From Pseudomonas sp. GV071 (GTDB lineage: Bacteria; Pseudomonadota; Gammaproteobacteria; Pseudomonadales; Pseudomonadaceae), in the NCBI RefSeq assembly GCF_003050835.1, contig NZ_QAOJ01000011.1:163665-227664 (forward strand): a DNA stretch of 64,000 nucleotides, in the 5' to 3' direction. The stretch's first letter is position 1; every line of letters begins with the position of its first letter. The notes under the pieces were generated by a model. It was not told where the DNA came from, made no database searches, and was given only the letters and a program-made list of their open reading frames with translations. This document shows positions 52,060 through 61,529 of this stretch, one piece after another. The translations under genes were made by a program, and so were the position numbers.

Positions 52060-52149
52060 TGGCGGTGAAGGAGAGATTCGAACTCTCGATACGATTTCTC
52101 GTATACACACTTTCCAGGCGTGCTCCTTAAGCCACTCGGACACTTCACC
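52060..52149 (-). tRNA. tRNA-Ser (anticodon GGA)
   Basis: A class II tRNA of 90 bases with GGTGAAG/CTTCACC acceptor arms, discriminator G and an encoded CCA end. The anticodon loop CTGGAAA gives GGA, reading UCC/UCU serine codons. The long variable arm (TATACGAGAAATCGTA) and the T arm GAGAGTTCGAATCTCTC are clear. Integrated elements often use such genes; a small group of orphan genes lies just downstream of its 3' end. Confidence 0.97.
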
Positions 52150-52395
52150 GTGTCTCGACGACGGGTTAGGTCTGTCGAGGCGCGCTAATCTAGCCGAAGC
52201 TTCTCTTAAAGGCAAAAGATTTTTTAACAGATTCATGTGCTTAAGCGAAAATTTTGCGCGCCGGTAGCAGTCGCCCGAATGCGCGTCGCAGGGCCTGGGG
52301 CGCGACTGGTCGGTCAGCCTTAGCGCTTTACCTACACTCTGGGGCTCGGTAACGTCTGCCCACCTTTATGTACTGCCCGAGCAAGGATTTGTGCC

Positions 52396-53085
52396 ATGAG
52401 CGACCTGATCAGCTACCAATTAGATGACGGCATTGCCACCCTGACGCTGAGCAATGGCAAGGTGAATGCCATTTCTCCGGATGTGATCGCGGCGTTCAAC
52501 GCAGCGTTGGACCGTGCCGAGCAGGACCGTGCGGTGGTGATCATCACCGGCCAGCCGGGCATTCTGTCGGGCGGTTATGATTTGAAAGTGATGACCTCCG
52601 GCCCGGAAAACGCGATCAATCTGGTGGCGGCCGGTTCCACTCTGGCGCGCCGTATGTTGTCGCACCCCTTCCCGATCATCGTCGCCTGTGGCGGTCATGC
52701 GGTGGCCAAGGGTGCGTTCATTCTGTTGTCGGCGGACTACCGCATCGGCGTCGAAGGCCCGTTCAGCATCGGCCTCAACGAAGTGCAGATCGGCATGACC
52801 ATGCACCACGTCGGCATCGAGTTGGCCCGTGATCGTCTGCGTAAATCAGCGTTCCACCGCTCGGTTATCAATGGAGAGATGTTCAATCCGCAAACGGCGG
52901 TAGACGCGGGTTTCCTCGATACCGTGGTCGCCCCGGAGCAGTTGCTGCCAACCGCCATCGCTGCGGCTCAGCAGTTGAAGAAGATCAATATGAAGGCGCA
53001 CAAGAACACCAAGCTGAAGGTGCGCAAGGCGCTGCTGGAAACCCTCGACTGGGCTATCGAGGAAGACAAGAAGCACGCTGTTTAA
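52396..53085 (+). CDS. Crotonase / enoyl-CoA hydratase family protein
   Basis: A 229-residue protein with the crotonase fold: oxyanion-hole segment SGGYDLKVM (about 59-67) and CGGHAVAKGAFILLSADYRIG (about 97-117). Its GGYDL and AKGAF replace the usual AGADI and AxGGG, so a hydratase glutamate is not obvious and the reaction may differ. Its length is short for the family (about 260). It resembles PA2841 of P. aeruginosa. No close fatty acid gene partner; a terminator follows. Confidence 0.87.
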   Translation: MSDLISYQLDDGIATLTLSNGKVNAISPDVIAAFNAALDRAEQDRAVVIITGQPGILSGGYDLKVMTSGPENAINLVAAGSTLARRMLSHPFPIIVACGGHAVAKGAFILLSADYRIGVEGPFSIGLNEVQIGMTMHHVGIELARDRLRKSAFHRSVINGEMFNPQTAVDAGFLDTVVAPEQLLPTAIAAAQQLKKINMKAHKNTKLKVRKALLETLDWAIEEDKKHAV

Positions 53086-53102
53086 GCATTACCGCGACTC
53101 AG

Positions 53103-53129
53103 AGCCCGGCCCCCGCGCCGGGCTTTTTT
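53103..53129 (+). terminator. Terminator after crotonase gene
   Basis: AGCCCGGC-CCCCGC-GCCGGGCT followed by six T. Confidence 0.92.
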
Positions 53130-53249
53130 ATGCCTGTAAGCCGCTCGCCGCTTGGCTTGCAGCCTGTAACAAAACTCCCTCCGAACGGCGATTGCCGAAA
53201 ATAGTGCACATCCGTACACTGCGCGACCTCATCCAAAACGGGCGTCCCA

Positions 53250-54008
53250 ATGCTTTTCCTTCTGCGCATGTTGTTTATGGGCCTGCATTTTATTCTGGCA
53301 GGCGTGCTGGGCATTTTGATCGGCCTGTGCCGCCCGTTTAATCCGGATAACAGCCGCCTGTGCGCCCGCCTTTATTCATGGCCAGCGCTGTGGATTCTGC
53401 GGTTGAAGCTGAAGACGCAAACCGAAGGCTTGCGCGATCACTCGTCTTCCTGCGTGATCGTGGCCAACCACCAGTCCAATTACGACCTGTTCGTGCTCGG
53501 CGCCGTGGTGCCCAAGCGCACCGTGAGCATCGGCAAGAAAAGCCTCAAGTGGGTGCCGTTCTTCGGCCAGCTGTACTGGCTGGCGGGCAATGTGCTGATT
53601 GACCGTGGCAACGCGGTGAAAGCCAAGCGCGCCATGCTGACCACCACCGACACCCTGCAGCACAAAGACACCTCGATCTGGGTGTTCGCCGAAGGCACGC
53701 GCAATCTGGGCAAGGGTCTGCTGCCGTTCAAGAAGGGCGCGTTCCAGATGGCTATCGCCGCCGGTGTGCCGATTGTGCCGGTGTGTGTCAGCACCTACAG
53801 CACACAGATGCAGCTCAACCGCTGGAACAGTGGCGACATCAGCATCCGTTCCCTGCCGGCGATTTCCACCCAGGGCATGACGGCTGATGACATCCCCGCG
53901 CTGATGGAAAAATGCCACGCGCAGATGCAGGCGACCATCGCCGAGCTGGACCGCGAAATCGCCGCCGCGCAGCTCAGCCTGAGCAAGCCGGCACCCGCGG
54001 TCAGCTGA
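53250..54008 (+). CDS. plsC: 1-Acyl-sn-glycerol-3-phosphate acyltransferase
   Basis: A 252-residue membrane-associated acyltransferase that makes phosphatidic acid from lysophosphatidic acid. There is an N-terminal hydrophobic segment (LFMGLHFILAGVLGILIGL), the catalytic NHQSNYD (NHx4D), the FAEGTRN substrate motif and VPIVPVCVS. Pseudomonads have several PlsC paralogues, so this may be a specialised one. The ribosome-binding site is weak; the start fits the family. Flanked by terminators on both sides, it forms a single-gene unit. Confidence 0.93.
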   Translation: MLFLLRMLFMGLHFILAGVLGILIGLCRPFNPDNSRLCARLYSWPALWILRLKLKTQTEGLRDHSSSCVIVANHQSNYDLFVLGAVVPKRTVSIGKKSLKWVPFFGQLYWLAGNVLIDRGNAVKAKRAMLTTTDTLQHKDTSIWVFAEGTRNLGKGLLPFKKGAFQMAIAAGVPIVPVCVSTYSTQMQLNRWNSGDISIRSLPAISTQGMTADDIPALMEKCHAQMQATIAELDREIAAAQLSLSKPAPAVS

Positions 54009-54025
54009 CCTCCCCCCGAATAAAG

Positions 54026-54054
54026 AAAGCCCGGCAGCGCTGCCGGGCTTTTTT
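54026..54054 (+). terminator. Terminator after plsC
   Basis: AAAGCCCGGCA-GCGC-TGCCGGGCTTT followed by further T. It can also serve the convergent proline-rich gene. Confidence 0.92.
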
Positions 54055-54061
54055 TATGCCT

Positions 54062-54598
54062 TCACATCGGCGGCGGCACCACCACGTACTGCAGGCGGGT
54101 GCCTACGTACTGCGGCTGATACCAGGTGCTGCCGCACTGCTGGTACGTGAGGCCATTGACCAGCACCGGCACACAATTGGCCGGCACGCTGTTGACCACC
54201 GCACCTATCACCAGCGCCGTGGTGGTACCGACAACCACCCCGGCCACCACCGGGTCGTACCAGCCGTCGTGGTAGTGGTACGGCGGCGGTGGAGGTGGCG
54301 GAGGCATGGGCCGCGGGGGTGGAGGCGGCGGCATCGGGCCGGGGCCAGGCGGATAGGGTTTTGGCCCAGGACCTGGGCCTGGCTCCGGACGAGGCTCAGG
54401 GGGTCGTGGTGGCGGTTCCGGCCGTGGCGGCACTGGGCGCTGCACGCCACCGCCGCCCTCACCCGGGCGCATGCCCATGTTGTGCGGCTGGAACACTTGC
54501 GTGCGCGCCCCGCCCCGCGCCTGCCAGGCTTGCGCCAATGGGCTCAGCGCCATCAGCAGGGCCAGGGCGGCGCAGCTGGCTGGTTTTACCTTGCGCAT
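54062..54598 (-). CDS. Proline-rich exported protein, DUF6515-like C-terminus
   Basis: A 178-residue exported protein. Signal peptide MRKVKPASCAALALLMALSPLAQA is followed by about 75 residues rich in Pro, Arg and Gly (runs such as MPPPPPPRPMPPPPPPPP), then a short hydrophobic stretch and a Cys-containing motif ANCVPVLVNGLTYQQCGSTWYQP ending in VVVPPP, as in DUF6515-type proteins. The start is ATG 54598 because AAGGAGGTCAGC precedes it; that ribosome-binding site itself begins with an in-frame ATG. It is 11 bases downstream of the DUF2092 gene and translated from the same message. Confidence 0.8.
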   Translation of the reverse strand: MRKVKPASCAALALLMALSPLAQAWQARGGARTQVFQPHNMGMRPGEGGGGVQRPVPPRPEPPPRPPEPRPEPGPGPGPKPYPPGPGPMPPPPPPRPMPPPPPPPPYHYHDGWYDPVVAGVVVGTTTALVIGAVVNSVPANCVPVLVNGLTYQQCGSTWYQPQYVGTRLQYVVVPPPM

Positions 54599-54609
54599 GC
54601 TGACCTCCT

Positions 54610-55398
54610 TCATGGCTGCGCCGCTGGGCTGGATTCGGTTTGACGCGGCACCAGGCTGACGGGCTGCGCATTGGACGGCGGGATAAAGCTGAAGGTGGCC
54701 GCATCGAACGTCGGCTGCAGGTTCCACTGCAAGCGCACACGGTGTTGTGGACGGGCTTCGTCGCTGAGGTCAGTGATCAGTACCTGGCAGGGCAAAGGCT
54801 GGTCGCCCACCCGCAGCCACAGCTGCCAATCGACGCCCTCCTGGCGGTAGGCGTAGTGCGTACAGGTTTGCTCGCCAAGCTGTTCGTCGCCGATATACAG
54901 CGCCGATTTCACCTCATCCAGCGGCGCCTGTTCGGTGCCCCAGTAGAACAGGTCGGCCAGTGGCAGCTGAATGCCGAAGTTGTCCTGTAGCTGAGTGAGC
55001 AAGTCGGCGACGCTGGCGGGTGCAGGCAACTTGCTGTAAGCGTTGTGCTGGGAGCCGTAGAGCACAAAGTGCTTACCGTCGTAGTACAGGCTTTTGCTGT
55101 GCTGGTGATCGTCGACGGTGATCTGCAGCTTGTTCGGCAGCTCGGCTTTAAGCCGCGTGCGGTGGGCGAACTGCAGGGTCTGGCCGGTATCTAGCACCTG
55201 GTCGGTGGTGCTCTGGGCGTCGATCTCGAAACGTTTGATCGCGCGCAACTGACTACCCATGGTCTGCAGGGCCGTCAGCGCCCTGGCATCGCGCTCGTAA
55301 ACCACCGGCGCCTCGGCCGGCGCGTCCTCTGCGCCAACCGTCGTAGCGGCCAGCGTGCCCAGTAAAACCAGCGCGGTCAGTAATCGTGGTGCAACCAT
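54610..55398 (-). CDS. DUF2092 periplasmic protein
   Basis: A 262-residue exported protein with signal peptide MVAPRLLTALVLLGTLAATTVGA. The mature part matches DUF2092: ALTALQTMGSQLRAIKRFEIDAQ, a LolA-like beta-rich body (LYYDGKHFVLYG) and HYAYRQEGVDWQLWLRVGDQPLPCQVLITD. The fold suggests binding of a hydrophobic ligand. Function unknown. GGGAGGG precedes the ATG. It forms a two-gene operon with the proline-rich protein, a pairing I believe is common in pseudomonads. Confidence 0.85.
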   Translation of the reverse strand: MVAPRLLTALVLLGTLAATTVGAEDAPAEAPVVYERDARALTALQTMGSQLRAIKRFEIDAQSTTDQVLDTGQTLQFAHRTRLKAELPNKLQITVDDHQHSKSLYYDGKHFVLYGSQHNAYSKLPAPASVADLLTQLQDNFGIQLPLADLFYWGTEQAPLDEVKSALYIGDEQLGEQTCTHYAYRQEGVDWQLWLRVGDQPLPCQVLITDLSDEARPQHRVRLQWNLQPTFDAATFSFIPPSNAQPVSLVPRQTESSPAAQP

Positions 55399-55586
55399 GC
55401 TTTACCCTCCCGTGGCGCTGCGGTTTTCCCGTCTGAGCATAGCCGCCCTGGCTGCGCCGTCAGCTAATTTGCCGGCCGATGGATCGCACCGCGCTATGCG
55501 CTTGTCTCACCCTGCAACGGCGTCTTGCAGTAGGCTTGCGCCAGGCGCCCAGCGCCACTCGAAACCGGAGCGTACGGATAACAACC

Positions 55587-56558
55587 ATGACAAGAGTCGT
55601 TGCAGCAGCGGTTTATTCCCACGGCAAGAAAGTTACCGATATCAACCTCAATGAAGGCAAGGACTGGGCAGCCAAGCCCGAGCACTTTGTTTGGATCGGC
55701 CTGCACGACCCCGGCAGCGAAGAGCTGCTGAACCTGCAAAAGCAGTTCAACCTGCACGAACTGGCCATCGAAGATGCCTTGCTGCAACACACCCGACCCA
55801 AGCTGGAAACCTTCGGCGACGCGCTGTTCATGGTGCTGTACTCGCCGGTGATGGAAAACGACAAGCTGGTGTTCGTCGAAACCCAGCTGTTCGCCGGCAA
55901 GGGCTATGTGATCAGTTGCCGCTATGGCGAATCACCCTCCTACGGCCGCGTGCGTCAGCGCGCCGAAGCGCAGCCGCTGATGCTCGAACACGGCGAAGAT
56001 TTCGTGCTGTATGCCCTGCTCAGTTTTGTCATCGAAAACTATCGGCCGCGCCTGGAAGAGTTCAACGCCAAGCTGGAAGACATGGAACAGCATGTGCTGC
56101 GCAATCCGTTGAGCCAGGAAGATGTCGAGCGCATCCAGGGCATGCGTCGCCACCTGCTGCGCATCCGCCGTTATATCGCGCCGATGGTGGAGATCTGTAC
56201 CGAGCTGCAACAGCTGGACTTCCCCTTTATCGACAAACATATGCGCCCCTACTTTCGCGATGTGCAGATCCATGTGCAGCGCTTGATGGAAGACCTCACC
56301 GGCCTGCGCGAAATGGCCGACCACGCCATTGAAATAGGGTTGTTGCTGGAGTCTTCCCGGCAAAGTATCACCCAACGCAAATTCGCCGCCTGGGCGGCGA
56401 TTCTTGCCTTCCCCACCGCCATCGCCGGCATCTACGGGATGAACTTTCAATACATGCCCGAGCTCACCTGGCATTACGGCTATGCCGGCGTGCTCAGCGT
56501 GATCGGCGTTGGCTGTGTGGGCCTGTATGCCAACTTCAAACGCATGGATTGGCTATGA
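55587..56558 (+). CDS. CorA-family divalent cation transporter
   Basis: A 323-residue CorA/ZntB-family protein. The large cytoplasmic N-terminal domain is followed by two C-terminal membrane helices with the signature YGMNFQYMPEL in the connecting loop. The GMN motif sets selectivity for Mg2+, Co2+ or Zn2+. The ATG at 55587 (MTRVVAAAVY) is chosen because the upstream in-frame sequence does not match the family. Start-proximal GGATAACAA is a weak ribosome-binding site. It precedes an MFS gene in the same direction. Confidence 0.92.
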   Translation: MTRVVAAAVYSHGKKVTDINLNEGKDWAAKPEHFVWIGLHDPGSEELLNLQKQFNLHELAIEDALLQHTRPKLETFGDALFMVLYSPVMENDKLVFVETQLFAGKGYVISCRYGESPSYGRVRQRAEAQPLMLEHGEDFVLYALLSFVIENYRPRLEEFNAKLEDMEQHVLRNPLSQEDVERIQGMRRHLLRIRRYIAPMVEICTELQQLDFPFIDKHMRPYFRDVQIHVQRLMEDLTGLREMADHAIEIGLLLESSRQSITQRKFAAWAAILAFPTAIAGIYGMNFQYMPELTWHYGYAGVLSVIGVGCVGLYANFKRMDWL

Positions 56559-56603
56559 CTGCCGCCCGCCTTTAATTGCCCGACTTAACGTTCAGGAACC
56601 TGC

Positions 56604-57761
56604 ATGTCCGCGCTTGAAACCCCGTTCGCCACGCCCTCCCACGCCCGGCAGAAAAGCTCGACGCGCTGGGCATTTTTCATCGCCGGTTTTGCCATGGCCG
56701 CTTGGGCGCCACTGGTGCCGTTTGCCAAGGCGCGGGCGGCGCTGTCCGAGGGCTCGCTGGGCATGCTGTTGCTGTGCCTGGGCGCCGGCTCGTTGTTGAC
56801 CATGCCGCTGGCCGGCGCCCTGGCCTCGCGCTTTGGCTGCCGGCGGGTGATTGTCGCCGCGAGCCTGGCGGTGTGCCTGGTGTTGCCGCTGCTGACGGTG
56901 TTTTCGTCCTGGCTCAGCCTGGCCGTGGCCTTGGCTTTGTTTGGCGCCGGCTTGGGTTGCCTGGACTGCACCATCAACCTGCAGGCAGTGATGGTCGAAA
57001 AAAACAGCGACACGCCGCTGATGTCGGGCTTTCATGGCCTGTTCAGCGTCGGCGGCATCGCTGGCGCGGCGGGGGTCAGCCTGCTGCTGGCGGTGGGTGC
57101 TAGTCCACTGTTGGCCGCGCTGGCGGTGGTTGCCTGTATTGTCGCGGTGTTGCTGAAAACCACCCCCGACCTGCTGCCCTATGGCAGCGCCAGCCAGGGC
57201 CCGGCCTTCGCCGTTCCCCACGGCGTGGTGCTGATGATCGGCGTGATCTGCTTCATTCTGTTTCTTGCCGAAGGGGCGATGCTGGACTGGAGCGCGGTGT
57301 TCCTGGTGGAGAGCAAACAGCTGGCTTCGGCGCACTCGGGCATCGGCTACGTAGCCTTTGCCTGCACCATGACCATCGGCCGCCTGACCGGCGATGCAGT
57401 GGTGCATAAAGTCGGCCGCCGCCGCGTGGTACTGCTCGGCGCCCTGACCGCCGCTGCCGGTTTGCTCCTGGCCACCTGGAGTGACTCGTGGCCGTTGGCC
57501 CTGGTGGGCTTCATGCTGGTCGGCGCCGGCTGCTCGAACGTGGTGCCGGTGATGTTCAGCCTGATCGGCAAACAGAAGGTGATGGCCGAGCATGTGGCCA
57601 TTCCGGCAGTGTCCACCTTGGGTTATGGCGGCATTCTGCTCGGCCCGGCGATCATCGGCTTTATCGCCCACGGCAGCAGCCTGGCCGTGGCCTTGCTGGT
57701 GCTGGCGCTGATGCTGGTGGGTGCCGGCCTGCTGAGCCTGACCATGAAACTGGGCGATTGA
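56604..57761 (+). CDS. MFS transporter (YbjJ-like)
   Basis: A 385-residue twelve-helix major facilitator with short loops. The first helices read WAFFIAGFAMAAWAPLVPFAKAR and the family motif A region is LASRFGCRRVIVAASL. A second repeat begins near residue 205. It resembles the YbjJ/Fucose-permease-like group; the substrate cannot be told. GTTCAGGA precedes the ATG. A GNAT acetyltransferase gene follows 33 bases later, so the two may be one operon. Confidence 0.88.
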   Translation: MSALETPFATPSHARQKSSTRWAFFIAGFAMAAWAPLVPFAKARAALSEGSLGMLLLCLGAGSLLTMPLAGALASRFGCRRVIVAASLAVCLVLPLLTVFSSWLSLAVALALFGAGLGCLDCTINLQAVMVEKNSDTPLMSGFHGLFSVGGIAGAAGVSLLLAVGASPLLAALAVVACIVAVLLKTTPDLLPYGSASQGPAFAVPHGVVLMIGVICFILFLAEGAMLDWSAVFLVESKQLASAHSGIGYVAFACTMTIGRLTGDAVVHKVGRRRVVLLGALTAAAGLLLATWSDSWPLALVGFMLVGAGCSNVVPVMFSLIGKQKVMAEHVAIPAVSTLGYGGILLGPAIIGFIAHGSSLAVALLVLALMLVGAGLLSLTMKLGD

Positions 57762-57794
57762 GCGCCCGAATCCACCGGTAAAAGGCCTGTCGTT

Positions 57795-58385
57795 ATGCCG
57801 TTCTCTCTGCAAACCACCCTCGTCGGCTCCACCCTCACCTTGCAGCCGCTGCAGGCCGACGACGCTCCGCGCCTGTTGCAGGCCGCCGCCGATGGTCAGT
57901 TGTGGCAAATGACCCTGACCGTGGTGCCCGGCCCGGACACCGTCGAACAGTACCTGGCCACCGCCCTGGCCGGCCGAGCGGCGGGAACGGTGATGCCGTT
58001 TCTGCTGGTACGTAACAGCGACGGCCAGGTGCTGGGCAGCACGCGCTTCTGGAAGATCGACCGCGCCAACCGCAAACTGGAAATCGGCCACACCTGGCTG
58101 GGGCAGTCGGTGCAGCGTTCCGGGGCCAACACCGAGGCCAAGTTTCTATTGCTGCAGCATGCCTTCGAAGTACTGGAGTGCGTGCGCGTGCAGTTCACCA
58201 CCGATGAGCTCAACGACAAATCGCGCGCGGCAATTCTGCGTATTGGCGCCACCCAGGAAGGCATCGTCCGCCACGAACGAATCATGCCCGACGGGCGCAA
58301 GCGCAACTCGGTGCGCTTCAGCATCATCGACAGCGAGTGGCCGGCGGTGAAGGCCCTGCTGCTGGATAAGATGGAGCGCCGGTAA
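57795..58385 (+). CDS. GNAT-family N-acetyltransferase (RimJ/RimL-type)
   Basis: A 196-residue acetyltransferase_3-type protein. Strand beta-4 with the acetyl-CoA site is IGHTWLGQSVQRSGANTEAKFLLLQHAFEVL (the Q/R-x-x-G-x-G/A loop is degenerate: QRSGAN), followed by RVQFTTDELNDKSRAAILRIGATQEGIVRH, the RimJ/RimL signature. It likely acetylates a small molecule or protein N-terminus. It is downstream of the MFS gene and ends in a REP half-site. Confidence 0.88.
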   Translation: MPFSLQTTLVGSTLTLQPLQADDAPRLLQAAADGQLWQMTLTVVPGPDTVEQYLATALAGRAAGTVMPFLLVRNSDGQVLGSTRFWKIDRANRKLEIGHTWLGQSVQRSGANTEAKFLLLQHAFEVLECVRVQFTTDELNDKSRAAILRIGATQEGIVRHERIMPDGRKRNSVRFSIIDSEWPAVKALLLDKMERR

Positions 58386-58416
58386 GAGCATCGCGGCTGA
58401 AGCCGCTCCTACAGGG
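58386..58416. repeat. REP half-site
   Basis: GAGCATCGCGGCTGAAGCCGCTCCTACAGG is a single copy of the REP core, between the convergent GNAT and dnaE2 genes. Confidence 0.75.
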
Positions 58417-58445
58417 ACGTGCGATCCGTACGATGCTGTTGATCG

Positions 58446-61400
58446 TCAGCGAAAATCCCGGCTACTCACATCCAAGCCACTGAGCAACGGCGTCAGGTCA
58501 AACAAGCGCTTGGCGATCAGGTGCTGCACGCCGTCTTTGGCCTCCAGCTTGCCCTCCACCTGCAACAGGCTCGAGCCCACCAGCACCCGCCGCTGCCGCT
58601 CGGCGAGTTCGTTCCACACCACCACGTTGACCATGCCGAATTCATCTTCGAGGGTGACAAAAATCACCCCGCTGGCGGTCTGTGGGCGCTGCCGGCCTTT
58701 GACCAGACCGGCCACGCGCACCGAACTTCCATCTTCTGTGCCTTTGAGCTGCGCCGAACTGCGGCAGCGGCGGCTGCGCAACTCGCGGCGCAGCAAGGCC
58801 AGCGGATGCGGGCCGAGGGTGGTGCCCAACGTCGCGTAGTCCACCCACACGTTGTCGACCACGCTGGGCGCCGGCAGCGCCACCGCCTCTTCGACCGGCA
58901 TCAGGTCGGCAAACAGCGGCGCCTGCACTTGCACCCCGGCCACCGCCCAGCGCGCGTTGTGCCGATGCCCGGCCAGACTGCGCAGGGCGCCGGCATCGGC
59001 CAGCAGTTCACGGGCGCGACCGTCGAGTTCGGCGCGCTGGATCAGTTCGGTCACGCTGGTAAACGGCCGCGCTGCCGCGATGCGTTCGGCGTCCTCTTGG
59101 CGAAAGCCTTTGATCATCCGCAGGCCCAGGCGGAGCGCCGGTGCGCCGCGGCAAAACGGGTCATCGGCGGCGAACTCCAGCGAGCAATCCCAGTCGCTGG
59201 CCTGCACATCCACCGCACGGGTTTCGATGCCATGGCGGCGGGCGTCTTGCAGCAACTGGTCGGGGCTGTAAAAGCCCATCGGCCAACTGTTGATCAGCGC
59301 GCACGCGAAGGCCGCCGGTTCGTGGCATTTGAGCCAGCAACTGGCGTAGGTGAGCAAGGCGAAACTGGCCGCATGGGACTCGGGAAACCCGTAGCTGCCA
59401 AAGCCTTTGATCTGCTCGAAGATGCGCGCGGCAAACGCCGCTTCGTAGCCACGTTCGAGCATGCCGTCGGTGAGGCGTTTACGGTGGTGCTCCAGGCCGC
59501 CATGGCGTTTCCAGGCAGCCATCGAACGGCGCAGCTCGTCCGACTCGCCGCGGCTATAACCGGCGGCGACCACCGCCAACTCCATCACCTGTTCCTGAAA
59601 CAGCGGCACGCCGAGGGTGCGCTCGAACACCACTTTCAGCTCCTCCGACGGATAGGTCACCTCCTCCTCGCCATTACGCCTTCGCAAGTACGGATGAACC
59701 ATATCGCCCTGAATCGGCCCCGGCCGCACGATGGCCACCTGAATCACCAGGTCGTAGAACGTTTTAGGCCGCAGGCGCGGCAGCATGGCCATCTGTGCGC
59801 GCGACTCGATCTGGAACACGCCGATGGTGTCGGCGCGGCTGATCATCGCGTAGGTGGCCGGGTCTTCGGCCGGAATGGTCGCCAGACTCAACGCCAGGCC
59901 GCGGTGGTACTTGAGCAAATCGAAGGTGCGGCGAATGGCGCTGAGCATGCCCAGGGCGAGGATATCCACCTTGAGCAGGCCCACCAGGTCGAGGTCGTCC
60001 TTGTCCCATTGAATGATGGTGCGCTCGGCCATGGCGGCGTTTTCCACCGGCACCAGGGTATGCAGCGGCTGCTCGGAAATCACGAACCCGCCGGGGTGCT
60101 GCGACAGGTGCCGGGGAAAACCGATCAGCTCGACGGTCAGTGCCAGCACCCGGTGCAGCTCGGGCAGTGTCGGGTCGAAGCCGGCTTCGCGCAGATCATC
60201 CAGCGGTGGGCCGTCTTTGCTCCAACGCCCGCAGCAATCGGCCAGGGCGTTGATCTGATCCGGCGGCAAACCCAGCGCGCGGCCAACATCACGCACCGCG
60301 CCGGCACCGTGGTAAGTCGTGGCCACCGCCGTGAGCGCCGCCCGGCTGCGGCCATAGCGGGTAAAAATGTACTGCAGCACTTCTTCGCGGCGGTCGTGCT
60401 CGAAGTCGACGTCGATATCCGGCGGCTCGTTGCGCTCTTTGGAGAGGAAACGTTCGAACAGCAGCGTGGTGCGTTCGGGGTCGATCTCGGTAATACCGAG
60501 GACAAAACACACCGCCGAGTTGGCCGCCGAGCCGCGGCCCTGGCAGAGGATTTTCTGGCTGCGGGCAAAACGCACAATGTCGTGCACGGTCAGAAAATAG
60601 CTCTCGTATTGCAGCTCGGCGATCACCGCCAGCTCGCGTTCCACCTGCTCGCGGGCTTTGTCCGGGACGCCGGCAGGCCAACGCCAGGGCATGCCCTCCT
60701 CGGCCAGCTGTTTCAACCAGGAAGTCGCGGTATGTCCCGCCGGCACCAGCTCATGGGGATACTGATAACGCAGTTGGTCGAGGCTGAAGCTGCAGCGCGC
60801 GGCAATCGTCAGGGTTTCTGCCAACAACGTCGGCGGATACAGCGCCGCCAAATTCGCCAACGGCCGCAGGTGCCGCTCGCCATTGGCAAACAGCCGCAGC
60901 CCGGCCTCGGCCACGGTGCAGTGGTGGCGGATGGCGGTCATGGTGTCTTGCAGAGCGCGGCGACCACGGGCATGCATATGCACATCGCCAGCCGCCACGG
61001 CAGGAATTGCCAGGCGCTCAGCGAGCGCGAGCAGCTGCTGCAGACGTCGATCATCGTCGGCGCCCTGGTGCAGCTCCACCGCCAGCCACAGCGCCGCCGG
61101 AAAACGCCCGCGCAGCCAGCCGCCCTGCTCGTCGACGTCCGCATCGAGGTCGGCCAGCCACAGCGCGCACAGCCCGTCCAATGGCGTTTCGAAGTCTTCG
61201 CGCAGCAAGCGGTACTGGCCCTTTTCACTGCGCCGCCGGCCCTGGGTGATCAACCGGCACAGGTGCTGATAGCCGGTGAGGTTCTCCACCAACAGGACAA
61301 TGCGCGGCCCGTCCTCCACGGTCATTTCGCTGCCGATGATCAGCGCCAGCTCAGCCTCTTTGGCCGCCTGCCAGGCACGCACGATACCGGCCAGGGTGCA

Positions 61401-61529
61401 CTCGTCGGTAATCGCCAGGGCTTGGTAACCGTGGTGCTTGGCGCGCTCGAACAGCTCCTTGGCGCTGGAGGCGCCGCGCTGAAAACTGAAATTGCTCAGG
61501 CAGTGCAACTCGGCATAGGCGGCGCTCAT
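58446..61529 (-). CDS. dnaE2: Error-prone DNA polymerase ImuC/DnaE2
   Basis: A 1027-residue C-family polymerase, shorter than the replicative DnaE (about 1170) as expected for DnaE2. It has an N-terminal PHP domain (AYAELHCLSNFSFQRGASS), the catalytic aspartates in PPDIDVDFEHDRR (about 370) and the palm, and an OB domain near the C-terminus (IFVTLEDEFGMVNVVVW). It replicates across DNA lesions with ImuA and ImuB as part of the SOS mutasome. Its ATG overlaps the imuB stop by four bases. The last gene of the SOS cassette. Confidence 0.96.
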   Translation of the reverse strand: MSAAYAELHCLSNFSFQRGASSAKELFERAKHHGYQALAITDECTLAGIVRAWQAAKEAELALIIGSEMTVEDGPRIVLLVENLTGYQHLCRLITQGRRRSEKGQYRLLREDFETPLDGLCALWLADLDADVDEQGGWLRGRFPAALWLAVELHQGADDDRRLQQLLALAERLAIPAVAAGDVHMHARGRRALQDTMTAIRHHCTVAEAGLRLFANGERHLRPLANLAALYPPTLLAETLTIAARCSFSLDQLRYQYPHELVPAGHTATSWLKQLAEEGMPWRWPAGVPDKAREQVERELAVIAELQYESYFLTVHDIVRFARSQKILCQGRGSAANSAVCFVLGITEIDPERTTLLFERFLSKERNEPPDIDVDFEHDRREEVLQYIFTRYGRSRAALTAVATTYHGAGAVRDVGRALGLPPDQINALADCCGRWSKDGPPLDDLREAGFDPTLPELHRVLALTVELIGFPRHLSQHPGGFVISEQPLHTLVPVENAAMAERTIIQWDKDDLDLVGLLKVDILALGMLSAIRRTFDLLKYHRGLALSLATIPAEDPATYAMISRADTIGVFQIESRAQMAMLPRLRPKTFYDLVIQVAIVRPGPIQGDMVHPYLRRRNGEEEVTYPSEELKVVFERTLGVPLFQEQVMELAVVAAGYSRGESDELRRSMAAWKRHGGLEHHRKRLTDGMLERGYEAAFAARIFEQIKGFGSYGFPESHAASFALLTYASCWLKCHEPAAFACALINSWPMGFYSPDQLLQDARRHGIETRAVDVQASDWDCSLEFAADDPFCRGAPALRLGLRMIKGFRQEDAERIAAARPFTSVTELIQRAELDGRARELLADAGALRSLAGHRHNARWAVAGVQVQAPLFADLMPVEEAVALPAPSVVDNVWVDYATLGTTLGPHPLALLRRELRSRRCRSSAQLKGTEDGSSVRVAGLVKGRQRPQTASGVIFVTLEDEFGMVNVVVWNELAERQRRVLVGSSLLQVEGKLEAKDGVQHLIAKRLFDLTPLLSGLDVSSRDFR